The notes beneath the pieces are model-generated. The model saw only the letters and a program-made list of their open reading frames with translations. It was not told where the DNA came from and did no database searches. This document shows, piece by piece, positions 55,430 to 64,000 of a stretch of 64,000 nt of DNA. Position numbers and translations under genes: made by a program. Positions within the stretch are counted from its first letter, which is position 1. Each line of letters begins with the position of its first letter. The stretch is from Odontocerum albicorne (Eukaryota > Arthropoda > Insecta > Trichoptera > Odontoceridae), in the NCBI GenBank assembly GCA_949825065.1, contig OX463846.1, forward strand, positions 2,373,778-2,437,777, in the 5' to 3' direction.

Positions 55430-56310
55430 TGTTTTATTATTAAGCACAATTAATGTCGTAATTACAAACATTTAATAATAAATTACTTTGTAATTTCACT
55501 AATTACATTATTCCCTGTTACATGTGTTTATTTTTGTCTTAAAAACTACACTAGCGATCAATACTTGGCCCAAGTTTTCGAGTTGAACTTTGTGGAACTT
55601 CATATTTAAATATTTAAGAATAAATTACTTTGTTATTTTACTAATTATATTAATCCCCGTTACATGTGTTTACTTCTGCCTGAAACGCTACACTAGCAAT
55701 TAATAATTTACCCAAGTTTTCGAAATGAATTTTGTGGAACTTCATATTTGAATATTTAAGAATAAATAACTTTGTTATTTCACTAATAACATTATTGCCC
55801 GTTACATATGTTTATTTTTGTCTTAAACGCTTCACTAGCGATCAATACTTTGCCCAAGTTTTCGAGTTGAACTTTGTGGAACTTCATATTTGAATAAATC
55901 ACTTTGTTATTTCACTAATTAAATTAATTCCCGTTACATGTGTTTATTTTTGCCTGAAACGCTATATGTACTAGCAATCAATAATTTACCCAAGTTTTCG
56001 AAATGAATTTTGTGGAAATTCATATTTGAATATTTAAGAATAAACTACTTTGTTATTACATTAATCAAGCATTTAAGGCAAAAAAAAACACGTTTATCGG
56101 GGAATAATACAGTTAGTGAAATTACAAAATAATTTACTGTCAAATATTCAGATATGAAGTTCCATAAAGTTAAAGTCGGAATCATTGACAAATTATACAT
56201 CGTTAGGGTAGCATTTTAGGCAAAAATAAACACGTGCAACGTGGATAAATATAATGTGTAAAAAATAAAGTAATTTATTGTTAAATATTCAAATATGGTG
56301 TTCCACGAAA
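55430..56310. repeat. About 140-bp tandem array with inverted end units
   Basis: Four direct units share GTTACATGTGTTTA (55,517; 55,660; 55,801; 55,934), CCAAGTTTTCGARWTGAA and TTTGTGGAACTTCATATTTG. From about 56,065 two further units are inverted and diverged (AAATATTCAGATATGAAGTT, then ATTCAAATATGGTGTTCCAC). Confidence 0.85.
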
Positions 56311-56539
56311 TAAAAGCCTGCAGCCTTTGATATATATAAAATGTTTTCCTTTGATGCCGTATTTTGAATTAAAAAACCTACAATAAAATGCTATCTTTTA
56401 AAATTTCTGCCAACATAGGTAAACTGATACGTATGAAAACAATTAAATGTGAAACATTTTTTAATAATATAAAATCAGAGTATATTTAAATAATCGAAAA
56501 CTAAAAAGGTAACCTTATTTTTATCATGACTTAAATGTA
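56311..56539. other. Short unassigned spacer
   Basis: Nothing recognised. Confidence 0.3.
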
Positions 56540-57255
56540 TTGGGTGTTAACATGAGTTGTGTCCGTTTTTTTTTCAAATTTAAAAATGAGCACCAAAAGT
56601 AAAACCAAATGACAAAAGTTATACATTATTCAAAAGAAAATTTTCTGCTCTACAAGATATTGTGTTTGCTTTTACGTTATATATATTATTTTATTTGATT
56701 AAAAGCCTTTAAAATGGAATGTCAAGTAGACGAACGTGAGCATTTTCAACACCTCCTTCTGTTCGCGTTCAATCGAGGGAATAAAGCTGTCAAAGCTGCT
56801 AGCGATATTTGCAAAGTATATGGTGAAGATGCTATGAATGAAAGGACAGCTCGTCGATGGTTTTTGCTTTCAAAGATGGCCATTTAGACCTGAAAGACAT
56901 GAAACGTTCCGGACGACCAGTGGACTTCGACGAGGACCGCTTAAACCATATTATTCATCAAGATCCCCTTCAAACCACCGTAGAAGTGGCTGAATAAATT
57001 AATTGTAGTCACATGACTGTATACCGCCATCTTAAATCAATGAGGAAAGTCCAGAAGTTCAGCACTTGGGTTCCACATGTTTTGAGTGAAAACAACAAAA
57101 ATCAACGTTCGACAATTGATAAAACCAAAAACAATATCTTGTAGAGCAGAAAATTTTCTTTTGAATGACGTATAACCTTTACCATCTTGTTTTACTTTTG
57201 GTGCTCATTTTTAAATTTGAAAAAAAAAACGTACAAAACTTATGTTAACACCCAA
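56540..57255 (+). mobile_element. Deleted mariner with about 128-bp terminal inverted repeats
   Basis: 56,540-56,668 and 57,128-57,255 are inverted copies (outer ends TTGGGTGTTAACATGAG and TTATGTTAACACCCAA; inner ends CTGCTCTACAAGATATTG and CAATATCTTGTAGAGCAG). TA lies at both sides. Between them is the N-terminal half of a mariner transposase. Typical mariner terminal repeats are about 30 bp, so these are unusually long. Confidence 0.9.
56714..57110 (+). pseudogene. mariner transposase, N-terminal DNA-binding half only
   Basis: The ATG at 56,714 begins MECQVDEREHFQHLLLFAFN, then KAVKAASDICKVYGEDAMNE and RTARRWF, the first helix-turn-helix of mariner transposases. A shift in a T-run near 56,864 moves the frame to HLDLKDMKRSGRPVDFDED (the GRP linker), then after a stop to NCSHMTVYRHLKSM (second helix-turn-helix) and TWVPHVLSENNKNQRS, the WVPH.L motif. 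Sequence then enters the right inverted repeat, so the whole DDD catalytic domain is missing. At least one frameshift and one stop make even the DNA-binding half unlikely to be expressed intact. Confidence 0.88.
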
Positions 57256-57926
57256 TATATTCTAGATTAATTAATTTCTTACATACACGTAACATAACCG
57301 CATTCGCAGAATTGCTGCCTTTATACAGGTCAAAGTCAATGCTAAAATTGCATGTTAAACACATTGTTAATATTGCCACCTGTTAAATGATCTCATAAAT
57401 CATTCAGATATTTGCATTTACAGTCAATTAACAGAGTTTGTATACCAAATAGGTGTTAACACTTCAGAAGGAACAATTTTTAACTATTTATGATTTACAT
57501 AGTTACGTAAGAGGAATCGTAGAGAACAAGTATATGACAACGCTACAAACGCTTCATGTCGTTAAACAGAGAACCGATGTTATAAGCAATGTACTATATA
57601 TGACAAAGTTCCTTTGTTCCTTAATTACTAATTTAATTTTGTTATCCTTAATTCCATAATACTTAGCTAAAATAATCACAATATCTATTCAATCCCTGAC
57701 TCGTAAATTAATCTCAAGCAATTTATCGCATCATAATATCAATGAACACATCAAAATCATATACAACTCGTCTTCATACGTTCTATATTCACATTAGTCA
57801 TTCAGTTACATGTCTGAGTGGATGTCCCTAAAAGTAGCTCACTTGTTATCCACCCCTTGTCAAAATGCAACCTTGTTACATTTTTATAAATTTTAAGGTC
57901 AGGCAATAGTAAATAAAGGAAGTTAT
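57256..57926. other. No recognisable feature
   Basis: A 68-codon plus-strand ORF (57,453-57,659) is not recognised. Confidence 0.25.
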
Positions 57927-58197
57927 TTATTTAACACTTTTATTGCAAATCGAATCTAATTTTGATTGATGATATCTCACTTTATATGAATAAGAATGTT
58001 CGGGTGATTGTCTATCTTTGTGGGGCTCGTGGGCATGTGCTCACGTATATGTTTATGGATTTCGTGGAGATGGATAGTCATTTGAATTATTTATGCGACC
58101 ACGTAACTTGCTTCATTTACATTTGTCTGATTGGTTGGAAGAGATTGCCGCCTGGCAATTACCCCGCCGGATTGTATTTGCAATAAAAGTGGTAAAT
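57927..58197 (+). mobile_element. LINE-A 3' UTR, copy 5
   Basis: 57,961-58,197 is a plus-strand 3' UTR ending AATAAAAGTGGTAAATAAAT. It is preceded by a scrap of the opposite strand's 3' tail (ATTTAACACTTTTATTGCAA at 57,929). It abuts copy 6 tail to tail. Confidence 0.78.
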
Positions 58198-58199
58198 AA

Positions 58200-58885
58200 A
58201 TAAATACAAATCTGGCGGGATTAATGCCAGACGGCAATCTCTTACAACCAAGACAAAAGTAAATGCAGTAAGTTACGTGGTTGCAAAAATCTTTCAAATG
58301 ACTATCCATCCCCACGAAATCCATAAACACTTACATGAACATATGCCCATGAACCCCATAAAACGGACGATCAACCGAATATTATTTTTCATAAAAAAAG
58401 TGAGATATCATCAATCAAAAAGAAAAAAAGGGATGGTGGAAAGGAAAGAAAAATAATAATCGGGAATGAAACACGTTATTTTACTTACTAGAAATTAAGA
58501 GTTTTTTCAGTCGCTTCTTAACCCTGAGAGTGCTACGAGAAAAACATATAATTGTCTATTTAGTGACGAGATATATTTACGATTCGGACGTTCGTGATAA
58601 ATATTTATTTTAAACAACAAAAAAACAAAAAAAATATATTTTTACAACATAAATATATTTTAGAATATGTAACCTTGTATTCTAAATGAATAATATTCAT
58701 TTAGAATACAAGGGTAGAACAAATTTCTTCCACTGCTATAGCAGTGCGCCGATCTCTAAGGGTTAAAGCATGCCAAGGACGGAGCGAGTCTAATATTGGT
58801 TTGTAACTGATTCCAGAGTCTCACTGCTGTTACATGGTTGCAAAAAATATTCAAATGATTATTCACCTTTACAAAATTTATAAAC
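58200..58885 (-). mobile_element. LINE-A 3' end, copy 6, split by a TTAA MITE
   Basis: Runs from the 3' tail (ACAAATCTGGCGGGATTAAT on the plus strand) through AAGTGAGATATCATCAATCA to GTCGCTTCTTAA, is interrupted at 58,522-58,762, then continues AGCATGCCAAGGACGGAGCG to 58,828. A further scrap (GTTACATGGTTGCAAAAAAT) follows to about 58,885. Confidence 0.82.
58522..58762. mobile_element. TTAA MITE, 241 bp, proven by empty site
   Basis: TTAA at 58,518-58,521 and 58,763-58,766. Termini CCCTGAGAGTGC and (reverse complement of the right) CCCTTAGAGATC. The LINE-A copy at 34.2-34.7 kb shows the uninterrupted CTTCTTAAAGCATGC. A central palindrome pairs TGTATTCTAAATGAATA with TATTCATTTAGAATACA. Confidence 0.93.
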
Positions 58886-58891
58886 AATAAA

Positions 58892-58972
58892 AATTAGCCG
58901 AAGTAAGCCGATTATGGCCGACAGTCTCTTTCTTAAGCCCGATGTGTATTACTTACCGCCGCGTACTGTAAC
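58892..58972 (+). repeat. 90-bp repeat, copy 3
   Basis: AGCCGAAGTAAGCCGATTAT, GTCTCTTTCTTAAGCCCGAT, TACCGCCGCGTACTG, as at 24.7 and 25.3 kb. Confidence 0.75.
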
Positions 58973-59599
58973 CGTATTTTATTCTATGTTAAAAAAATTA
59001 TTCCTTAAAAGAACAGCATAACTTAGAAGTAAAATAAAGTGACTTAAACAAGTGAAAAGTAAATTTCATAAAATAAGTTTCATATTTCAGTTAATATTTC
59101 CATTTTTAAGAGAGATTTCTTAAAAAAATAAGTACAATAGATCGTTATTAACATACAACATATTTAACTATATGAGATAATCAATATTTCGTACACATAA
59201 TATATTTTGAGCCAATAAATACGGCGAACTATCTGGGAGAAATGCGTGCGTAGGATTTTAATGCGCTTGGCAACCTATATAGGATAAATAAATTAATTTA
59301 TAAATATTCATGAACGCTTACTACTGTAAGCTTTAACTGAGCGATTCGTTATTTTCGAAACTTTCGACTTATTTATTGAATATATTATAATATAAAATGA
59401 TTTATTTCGTAGAATATTTTTAGTCCTAAAATAATATTAATCTTTGTTTTAAATTGTTCACCTGTAAAAAGTAAAAGGTTACTGAGGATTAATACAAAGT
59501 AGTTTAGTTATAATTATCAATTTTGGTATTTATGATATCTAGTCACTTTTCACCTCTTCCAGATAACCTCTACTGGATGAGTTGTGACGCTAAGATTCA
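58973..59599. other. No recognisable feature
   Basis: AT-rich, nothing recognised. Confidence 0.3.
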
Positions 59600-60340
59600 T
59601 AAATTTTAAACTTGGAATACTGCATGAAGAAAGAAATTATCTTATTAAATGCAGTGAAACTCTTGAAGCTGTGTGACAGAAGAAAAACAGCCGATATAGT
59701 ACTGCTATACAAAATCATTCACTCAGTGATTGATGCACCTCACTTACTCGCAAGTATTTCATTTCGTATCCCCACTAGATCCACAAGACAGCTCAATCCC
59801 TTTTATACCGAAAATTATTATACTTACTATAAAATCAACTCCTCTATAATTCGTATGCAGACTTGGAAACGAGTTTTGCAACAATTTAGATATTTTTAAT
59901 ATAAGTTTATATAGTATTCGCCAGAATATTACAACAATATTTAGAAATAGCTACTAACTTTGTGCTCTCCTTTATTAATATAAATAACGTAATACAAACC
60001 AAATATTAAGGACAATATTTTGCCTCTGGAGTTGAGTAACCCTGCATCAACATGTGTGAAGCTTTTAATTCTGCAAAACAACTTGCATCTCGTTCCACTA
60101 ATGAGGCCATGTGTTTTTTATATCTCAATATATATCCATAAAATTCCCACAAAATTCTCAAAGGTTATTAAATAATTTTAAAACGATGACTGTAATTTAT
60201 TCTACTGCTTTTTGTATCTTCATGTTAGTTTAAGATAAAGTTGTATTATTTGTCAATAATTTTAAGTACTTGTATAACCTGTCACATGTTCATTTGTATA
60301 TAAAGACACTGTTGTGTCGTTAATTAAATAAATAAATAAT
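59600..60340 (+). mobile_element. LINE-D 3' end with longer coding part, copy 2
   Basis: The ORF end (59,612-59,899) reads LKLCDRRKTADIVLLYKIIH, then IDAPHLLASISFRIPTRSTR, LNPFYTENYYTYYKINSSII and a stop. This RR..AD..LLYK..H..IDAP.LL..I.FR.P.R..R order is the C-terminus of many arthropod LINE proteins. About 430 bp of 3' UTR and an AAATAAATAAAT tail follow. Compared with copy 1 (6.2 kb) it extends about 130 bp further 5' and its frame is open. Confidence 0.8.
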
Positions 60341-60344
60341 GTTT

Positions 60345-61013
60345 TAACTATTTGTAGGGGAAAAATCTGATGAACGACAAAAAAACCTAATCTCAAAGAA
60401 CTAATTAAATTTTTTTATAAACATTTAAATTTTATCTTGCAGGTTTCTCAAATAAATATCTGATATCTTATAAATGGCTTAAGATATAGGTGATGTTTTA
60501 AATAACATAATATAATCCAGAGATATCAACCGATTTTGTATACAATAACAAAACGGCAAATTTGATATTATTTTATAAAGTAATGATGAAATAATAATAT
60601 GACTTGATTTAATCCCAAGTCAATTTCAGTAATTTTAAATATATTGAGACAACCTTTTTTAAATTCTTAGCTGAAATATTTAATGAATTTTAAATTTTTT
60701 TACATTTATGTTATAATACTGTTTTAAGTCTTGTTTCAAAAATATTAAGGTAACCTTCTTTTGGTACGTTAATACAATGTCTTGCTTGAATGATTGTTAA
60801 GTCTTCTTTACGAATATCAAGTTTACTCACTTAATTTTTTGCTGTTAAAAGTCATGTGGAAAGTTGCCTGCCTTTTTATCCTTAATATAATATTTGATAA
60901 TGCGATTATCCAAAGCAATTTTCTGGAAGATTTGAATTTTGAGATTCATTTTAAAATATTCCAAGATATGTCTGATTTATAAGTAACTGCTTTTAGGTTG
61001 TTTTTTTTTTCAG
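60345..61013. other. Unassigned, ends in a strong splice-acceptor-like tract
   Basis: AT-rich. TTTTAGGTTGTTTTTTTTTT then CAG at 61,011-61,013 resembles a 3' splice site. A 62-codon ORF (60,794-60,982) is not recognised. Confidence 0.3.
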
Positions 61014-61141
61014 ATGATGAAAGAGTTACAAGAGATAGTAAACGAAGTGATACGCGGAATCACTTTTGGGCTGTTTTAGCTTTTATACCATATCACAAAG
61101 TGACGTCCGGTTTGGTGCAAAGTGGGCTGACCGCCTTTTGA
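61014..61141 (+). CDS. Possible terminal exon of an unknown gene
   Basis: After a long polypyrimidine tract and CAG, a frame entered two bases into a codon stays open for about 42 codons: GAT GAA AGA ... giving DERVTRDSKRSDTRNHFWAV, then LAFIPYHKVTSGLVQSGLTA, F and TGA at 61,139-61,141. Base composition is more balanced than the surroundings. AATAAATAAAT at 61,247-61,257 could supply polyadenylation about 105 bp downstream. No upstream exon is recognised, and a LINE 3' end with an AATAAATAAAT tail is an alternative reading. I do not recognise the protein. Confidence 0.3.
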
Positions 61142-61259
61142 CGGCCCCGTATTGTGTTTATGTCATAATGTTTTGTACGTCTGTTTCTCTTTAATGTATG
61201 AATCAACATTGTTTTATAATTGTTATAAGGTATACTTTACCTTAACACAAATAAATAAA

Positions 61260-61690
61260 TCTTATCCCTTCTCTGTTTCATACTGTATATTTTAGTAGTA
61301 AAACCCTTAAATGTTTTTTTTAAGTTAGTATAATTGGTATAGTGTTTTTATGTACATATTTAAATGTGTCGCAAGCTGTGTTCTTGTGTTTCGTAATTAC
61401 TTCAATAAATTTTATTTATTTACATAATGTGACATGGAGACAAGAAGGAATTTTTTTTTTCGCTTTTTTAATGTTTGCTAAATAAAGTTTGCTGAAAAAA
61501 GCCGAAAGGACGACCGTCGGTCCTTGAAACAGTTTCGCAAAAGGATGGATACTTTAAAATATATCATATGTCATCTGAATTTATGCTTTTCTGTAGCTTG
61601 TAAGCTTCTTAACATATTTTTAACACCCATTTTAAGCAACGATAAAATAGCACTGTATAAAAAATCTATGTAACGAAGGGTTGCAGCAGA
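61260..61690. other. Unassigned; short hairpin block
   Basis: AAGGACGACCGTCGGTCCTT at 61,506-61,525 forms a 6-bp stem (AAGGAC/GTCCTT) followed by GAAACAGTTTC, a second small stem. Significance unknown. Confidence 0.4.
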
Positions 61691-62326
61691 TCAATTTGTT
61701 AATTGCACCGTCAATAATTTGTTAATTGTACCGTCTTGAAATTTTGATCTCTACATCATTAAAATTTAAAGTTTGATTTGTCAAAACTGTTTGTTTACTA
61801 AATACCATAAATGAAATCAATGTCAGGCGTCGTCCATCCACACTAAGGATTACAATCCTATTAGATTACGAGGTAATGCAATATTAGTCTACTTTAAAGG
61901 TAACCCATAGAATAATCTTCTAATTCGAAATGAACTTGTTGAAAAAACCTACAGTTCTTTTGTTAATAAAATTACTAACGGCTTCAACGTGGGCCAGGAA
62001 CTTAATGACTCTCCCTTATAAATATTTAATGAAGGAACATAGTGTGATGCGTTCAAATAATTTCATGTATATTGTGTTCATAACTAATGATTCTGTGTGC
62101 GAGTGTTTTTATCTCTTCACTTGCGGTAGTATGCCAATACTTGCAATGGCGAATCGTGAATTTCCTGCCGACTTGAGTGTTGTTAAATCTGAATGCTTGA
62201 CTACGGAGGCCAAATACTACATTGTCTTCCAGTCATACTCAACAATATGTTTAAATAACGATTTCAGGTTATAATGGAGGGTGCCATTCGAAAAAAGAAC
62301 TCAATAATTTGTTAATTGTACCATCT
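61691..62326. repeat. Direct-repeat-bounded segment with a 114-codon ORF
   Basis: TCAATAATTTGTTAATTGTA followed by CCGTCT (61,711-61,736) recurs as the same 20-mer followed by CCATCT (62,301-62,326). A partial third copy (TCAATTTGTTAATTGCACCG) sits at 61,691. The segment between holds an ORF at 61,930-62,274 beginning MNLLKKPTVLLLIKL and containing CGSMPILAMANREFPADLSV. The N-terminus is hydrophobic but the protein is not recognised. Confidence 0.45.
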
Positions 62327-63235
62327 ATAGATATCAGGTTTCTTGTCCTGACAACCTGATGTGATGCAAAAAATATACCTTTAAAACCAGCCTATGGCAG
62401 GTAAAGATATCTTATTTATTTTATTTTCCACCAATCAGAGAATGTAAGGATACCAGTATCTCTTAAGAAATACGTCAGAGTCGAGAGGTCTGCTTAATGA
62501 AATAATTATTATATTCTAGTTAAATTAATTCATCTGTAATTGAAAAATTAAATATTTCTCCGTATCACGAATATCCTTAATTATATAAAACGACTAAAAG
62601 GTTTTAATTATGCACTAATTATAATCAAACCATCTAGAAATCTTTAAAATTATTTTCAAAAATCTTTCAATTAAAATGAAAAACGTTATAATTTTTTTCC
62701 ATTATATTCTAAGAACAAACGATTTTTATTGTAGTAACAATATTTTCAAGTCATGTTTCTTGAAATAAATTAACATATTTTTCATTTAGATTTTAAAATG
62801 TTTAACAAATTGATCTGCAAGAACCATTCCGTTTTCTCACCAGCTTTTCAAAGGCCAGAGAGCTGTCTTGTAGCAAAAAGGGCGATGGGGTCAGGAATAT
62901 TCAGGTAAAAATACCCTTCTTAACCTTGGTTCCACAAAAGAAACCTGTCCTAACGAATTGTGCCTGTCATATGTAGGATAAAAATAGGCCACTGTTTGAT
63001 AAGAAGCTACCTTTATAAAATCCATATAAAAGAACACCCTTAATGTATGTGTGAAATGGACGAGGAAACCCTCGACTATGTTTTGTTTGAGTATCCTCTG
63101 CGCACCGCATATGTTATAATTTTAACTCAATCGTGAATGCACCTCGTCCATTCAAGATGCCCCACATAATCCCACTGAATTCTCCATAAAATTATAGTTA
63201 CATATCTGAATTGAAAACTCTTTCAATTTTAGTTT
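62327..63235. other. No recognisable feature
   Basis: AT-rich; no long ORF or family recognised. Confidence 0.3.
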
Positions 63236-63352
63236 CTTACATATTGTAATTTTTTTTTAACAAACACTGTTTATTCCACTTTTTTATGACGGTATAACCC
63301 TACCGGTTTCAAGGCTTTCACCTCATCTTCAGGGGAGCGTAAACAAGACTAA
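63236..63352 (-). mobile_element. PLE terminal repeat next to the Penelope-like ORF
   Basis: Plus-strand reading: AACAAACACTGTTTATTCCA, GACGGTATAACCCTACCGGT, TTCAAGGCTTTCACCTCATC, TTCAGGGGAGCGTAAACAAG. It lies 33 bp beyond the stop codon of the Penelope-like protein, which ties the repeat family to that element. Read on the minus strand it has CTGAAGATGAGG...GAAA ahead of ACCGGT; in foldback copies the first motif is CTGATGATGAGG. Confidence 0.75.
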
Positions 63353-63384
63353 ATGCTGTTCGGACTGGCACCGATATAGACACT

Positions 63385-64000
63385 TCAACGGATGGAGGCG
63401 GGAGGGGTGAGAGGAAGGCTAGGTATAATTTCGGCCAAGAGCGGGGAGATTTTGGGGAAATAACTATTCAACAGATGCTCTGATCGGTATACTGACTTAG
63501 AAATTTCTAGGGCCTCTAATCTGTCCAATCTATTTCCGTTGCCGCTAATATGTAAGAATTTGGCATCATCGATAGAAAAAGTATGATTCTCACGGTGACA
63601 ATGATTAGCCATTTCAGAATAAATTAGAGGATTTGTTAAAGCAGATTGGTGTTCACGAAATCTCTTTTCAAAAGATCTTCCTGTCTTTCCTATATAAAAA
63701 TTATCACAGTCAGCACATAAAAGTTTATACACACCGCTGTTGTTAAGTATTCCATTTTTGCCTTTCCCATTAAATAAGAGTTTCCGGAGATTAAAGTTAG
63801 TGTAAAAAGCTGGCTTTATGTGACTTGGAATATTTTTGGTTACTTCATTTGATATATTTTTTATAAATAGGACTTTGCTCCATTTATAGGTATGCTTATA
63901 GGTGTCGTTAAATATATAATCTTTTATAAGTTTCTTTTTTGTTTTGTTTTTTAAAAGTGAATCAATGAGGCTTCCAGGATAGCCATTATTTGTAGCAATT
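63385..64000 (-). CDS. Penelope-like retroelement protein, C-terminal part with GIY-YIG endonuclease (partial)
   Basis: Penelope-like elements encode a reverse transcriptase fused to a GIY-YIG nuclease that nicks target DNA. The minus-strand frame is open without stops from the window edge (codon at 63,999) to the stop at 63,385-63,387, 205 codons. It starts IATNNGYPGSLIDSLLKNK, passes IPSHIKPAFYTNFNLRKLLF, then the nuclease: GVYKLLCADCDNFYIGKTGR followed by FEKRFREH. GVY and YIG are the signature tripeptides, with the CADC cysteine pair typical of the Penelope group, and the R and H/E residues further on. RLDRLEALEI supplies the likely catalytic glutamate. The RT core lies outside the window. 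The intact frame suggests a recent copy. Confidence 0.9.
   Translation of the reverse strand, partial: IATNNGYPGSLIDSLLKNKTKKKLIKDYIFNDTYKHTYKWSKVLFIKNISNEVTKNIPSHIKPAFYTNFNLRKLLFNGKGKNGILNNSGVYKLLCADCDNFYIGKTGRSFEKRFREHQSALTNPLIYSEMANHCHRENHTFSIDDAKFLHISGNGNRLDRLEALEISKSVYRSEHLLNSYFPKISPLLAEIIPSLPLTPPASIR

Noticed and set aside
61506..61535. Ribozyme-like double stem (AAGGAC/GTCCTT then GAAACAGTTTC)
   Set aside because: No CTGATGA upstream and stems too short; kept only as a note in the unassigned stretch.
1..64000. A novel multi-gene defence or biosynthetic system
   Set aside because: All recognisable coding sequence belongs to known transposable-element families. Unassigned ORFs are short, isolated and lack shared context.

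Overview
The window looks like repeat-dense, AT-rich intergenic DNA from an arthropod, most likely an insect. The evidence is the mix of mobile elements: mariner/Tc1, pogo-like, hAT, piggyBac-type TTAA elements, several LINE clades, tRNA-derived SINE fragments and a Penelope-like retroelement with a GIY-YIG domain. There are no operons and no rRNA, functional tRNA or CRISPR loci. I found no convincing multi-exon host gene; the best host-gene hint is one possible terminal exon at 61,014-61,141.

Local labels used below: LINE-A (3' end recognised by GATGATATCTCACTTTAT), LINE-B (3' UTR starting near CGATCGGAGCGTGG), LINE-C (RT tail plus GAAGAAGAA 3' end), LINE-D (TAAATAAA tail), LINE-E (decayed GSETWTL-type RT tail), retro-C (polyA repeat, unclassified), MITE-1 (TTAA element with CCCTTCCTGT ends) and the PLE repeat (a Penelope-associated terminal repeat with a central ACCGGT).

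Layout. 0-9 kb: a Tc1/mariner remnant, a 44/45-bp minisatellite, LINE-A, a LINE RT tail with an internal hairpin, an LTR-like repeat, a SINE, retro-C, LINE-D, and a LINE-C copy inserted in a PLE foldback. 9-17 kb: retro-C, two very AT-rich paired elements, LINE-A and LINE-B tails. 17-23 kb: short tandem repeats, a 135-bp satellite, and a MITE-1 copy whose 425-bp core is repeated five times. 23-30 kb: PLE foldback, a 22-bp perfect hairpin, LINE-E, two more MITE-1 copies, a deleted Tc1/mariner copy, and a deleted piggyBac element with both TTAA ends. 30-45 kb: a LINE RT fragment, LINE-A, LINE-C, TTAA MITEs, a deleted mariner, a hAT MITE, MITE-1 and a LINE with a 13-bp target duplication. 46-49.5 kb: a nearly complete hAT element inside a LINE reading frame, with an 8-bp target duplication. 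50-64 kb: a mariner relic, a hAT MITE nested in a pogo-like MITE, LINE-B, tandem arrays, a mariner with about 128-bp inverted repeats, a tail-to-tail LINE-A pair split by a TTAA MITE, LINE-D, the possible exon, and the C-terminal part of a Penelope-like protein running off the right edge.

The elements do not form a pathway. What they give is a relative history: several insertions can be dated by nesting, target duplications and empty-site comparison inside the window. I did not find a credible new multi-gene system. The most unusual observations are the MITE that became a tandem array, the hAT-in-LINE insertion whose excision restores the LINE frame, and the Penelope terminal repeats arranged as foldbacks.
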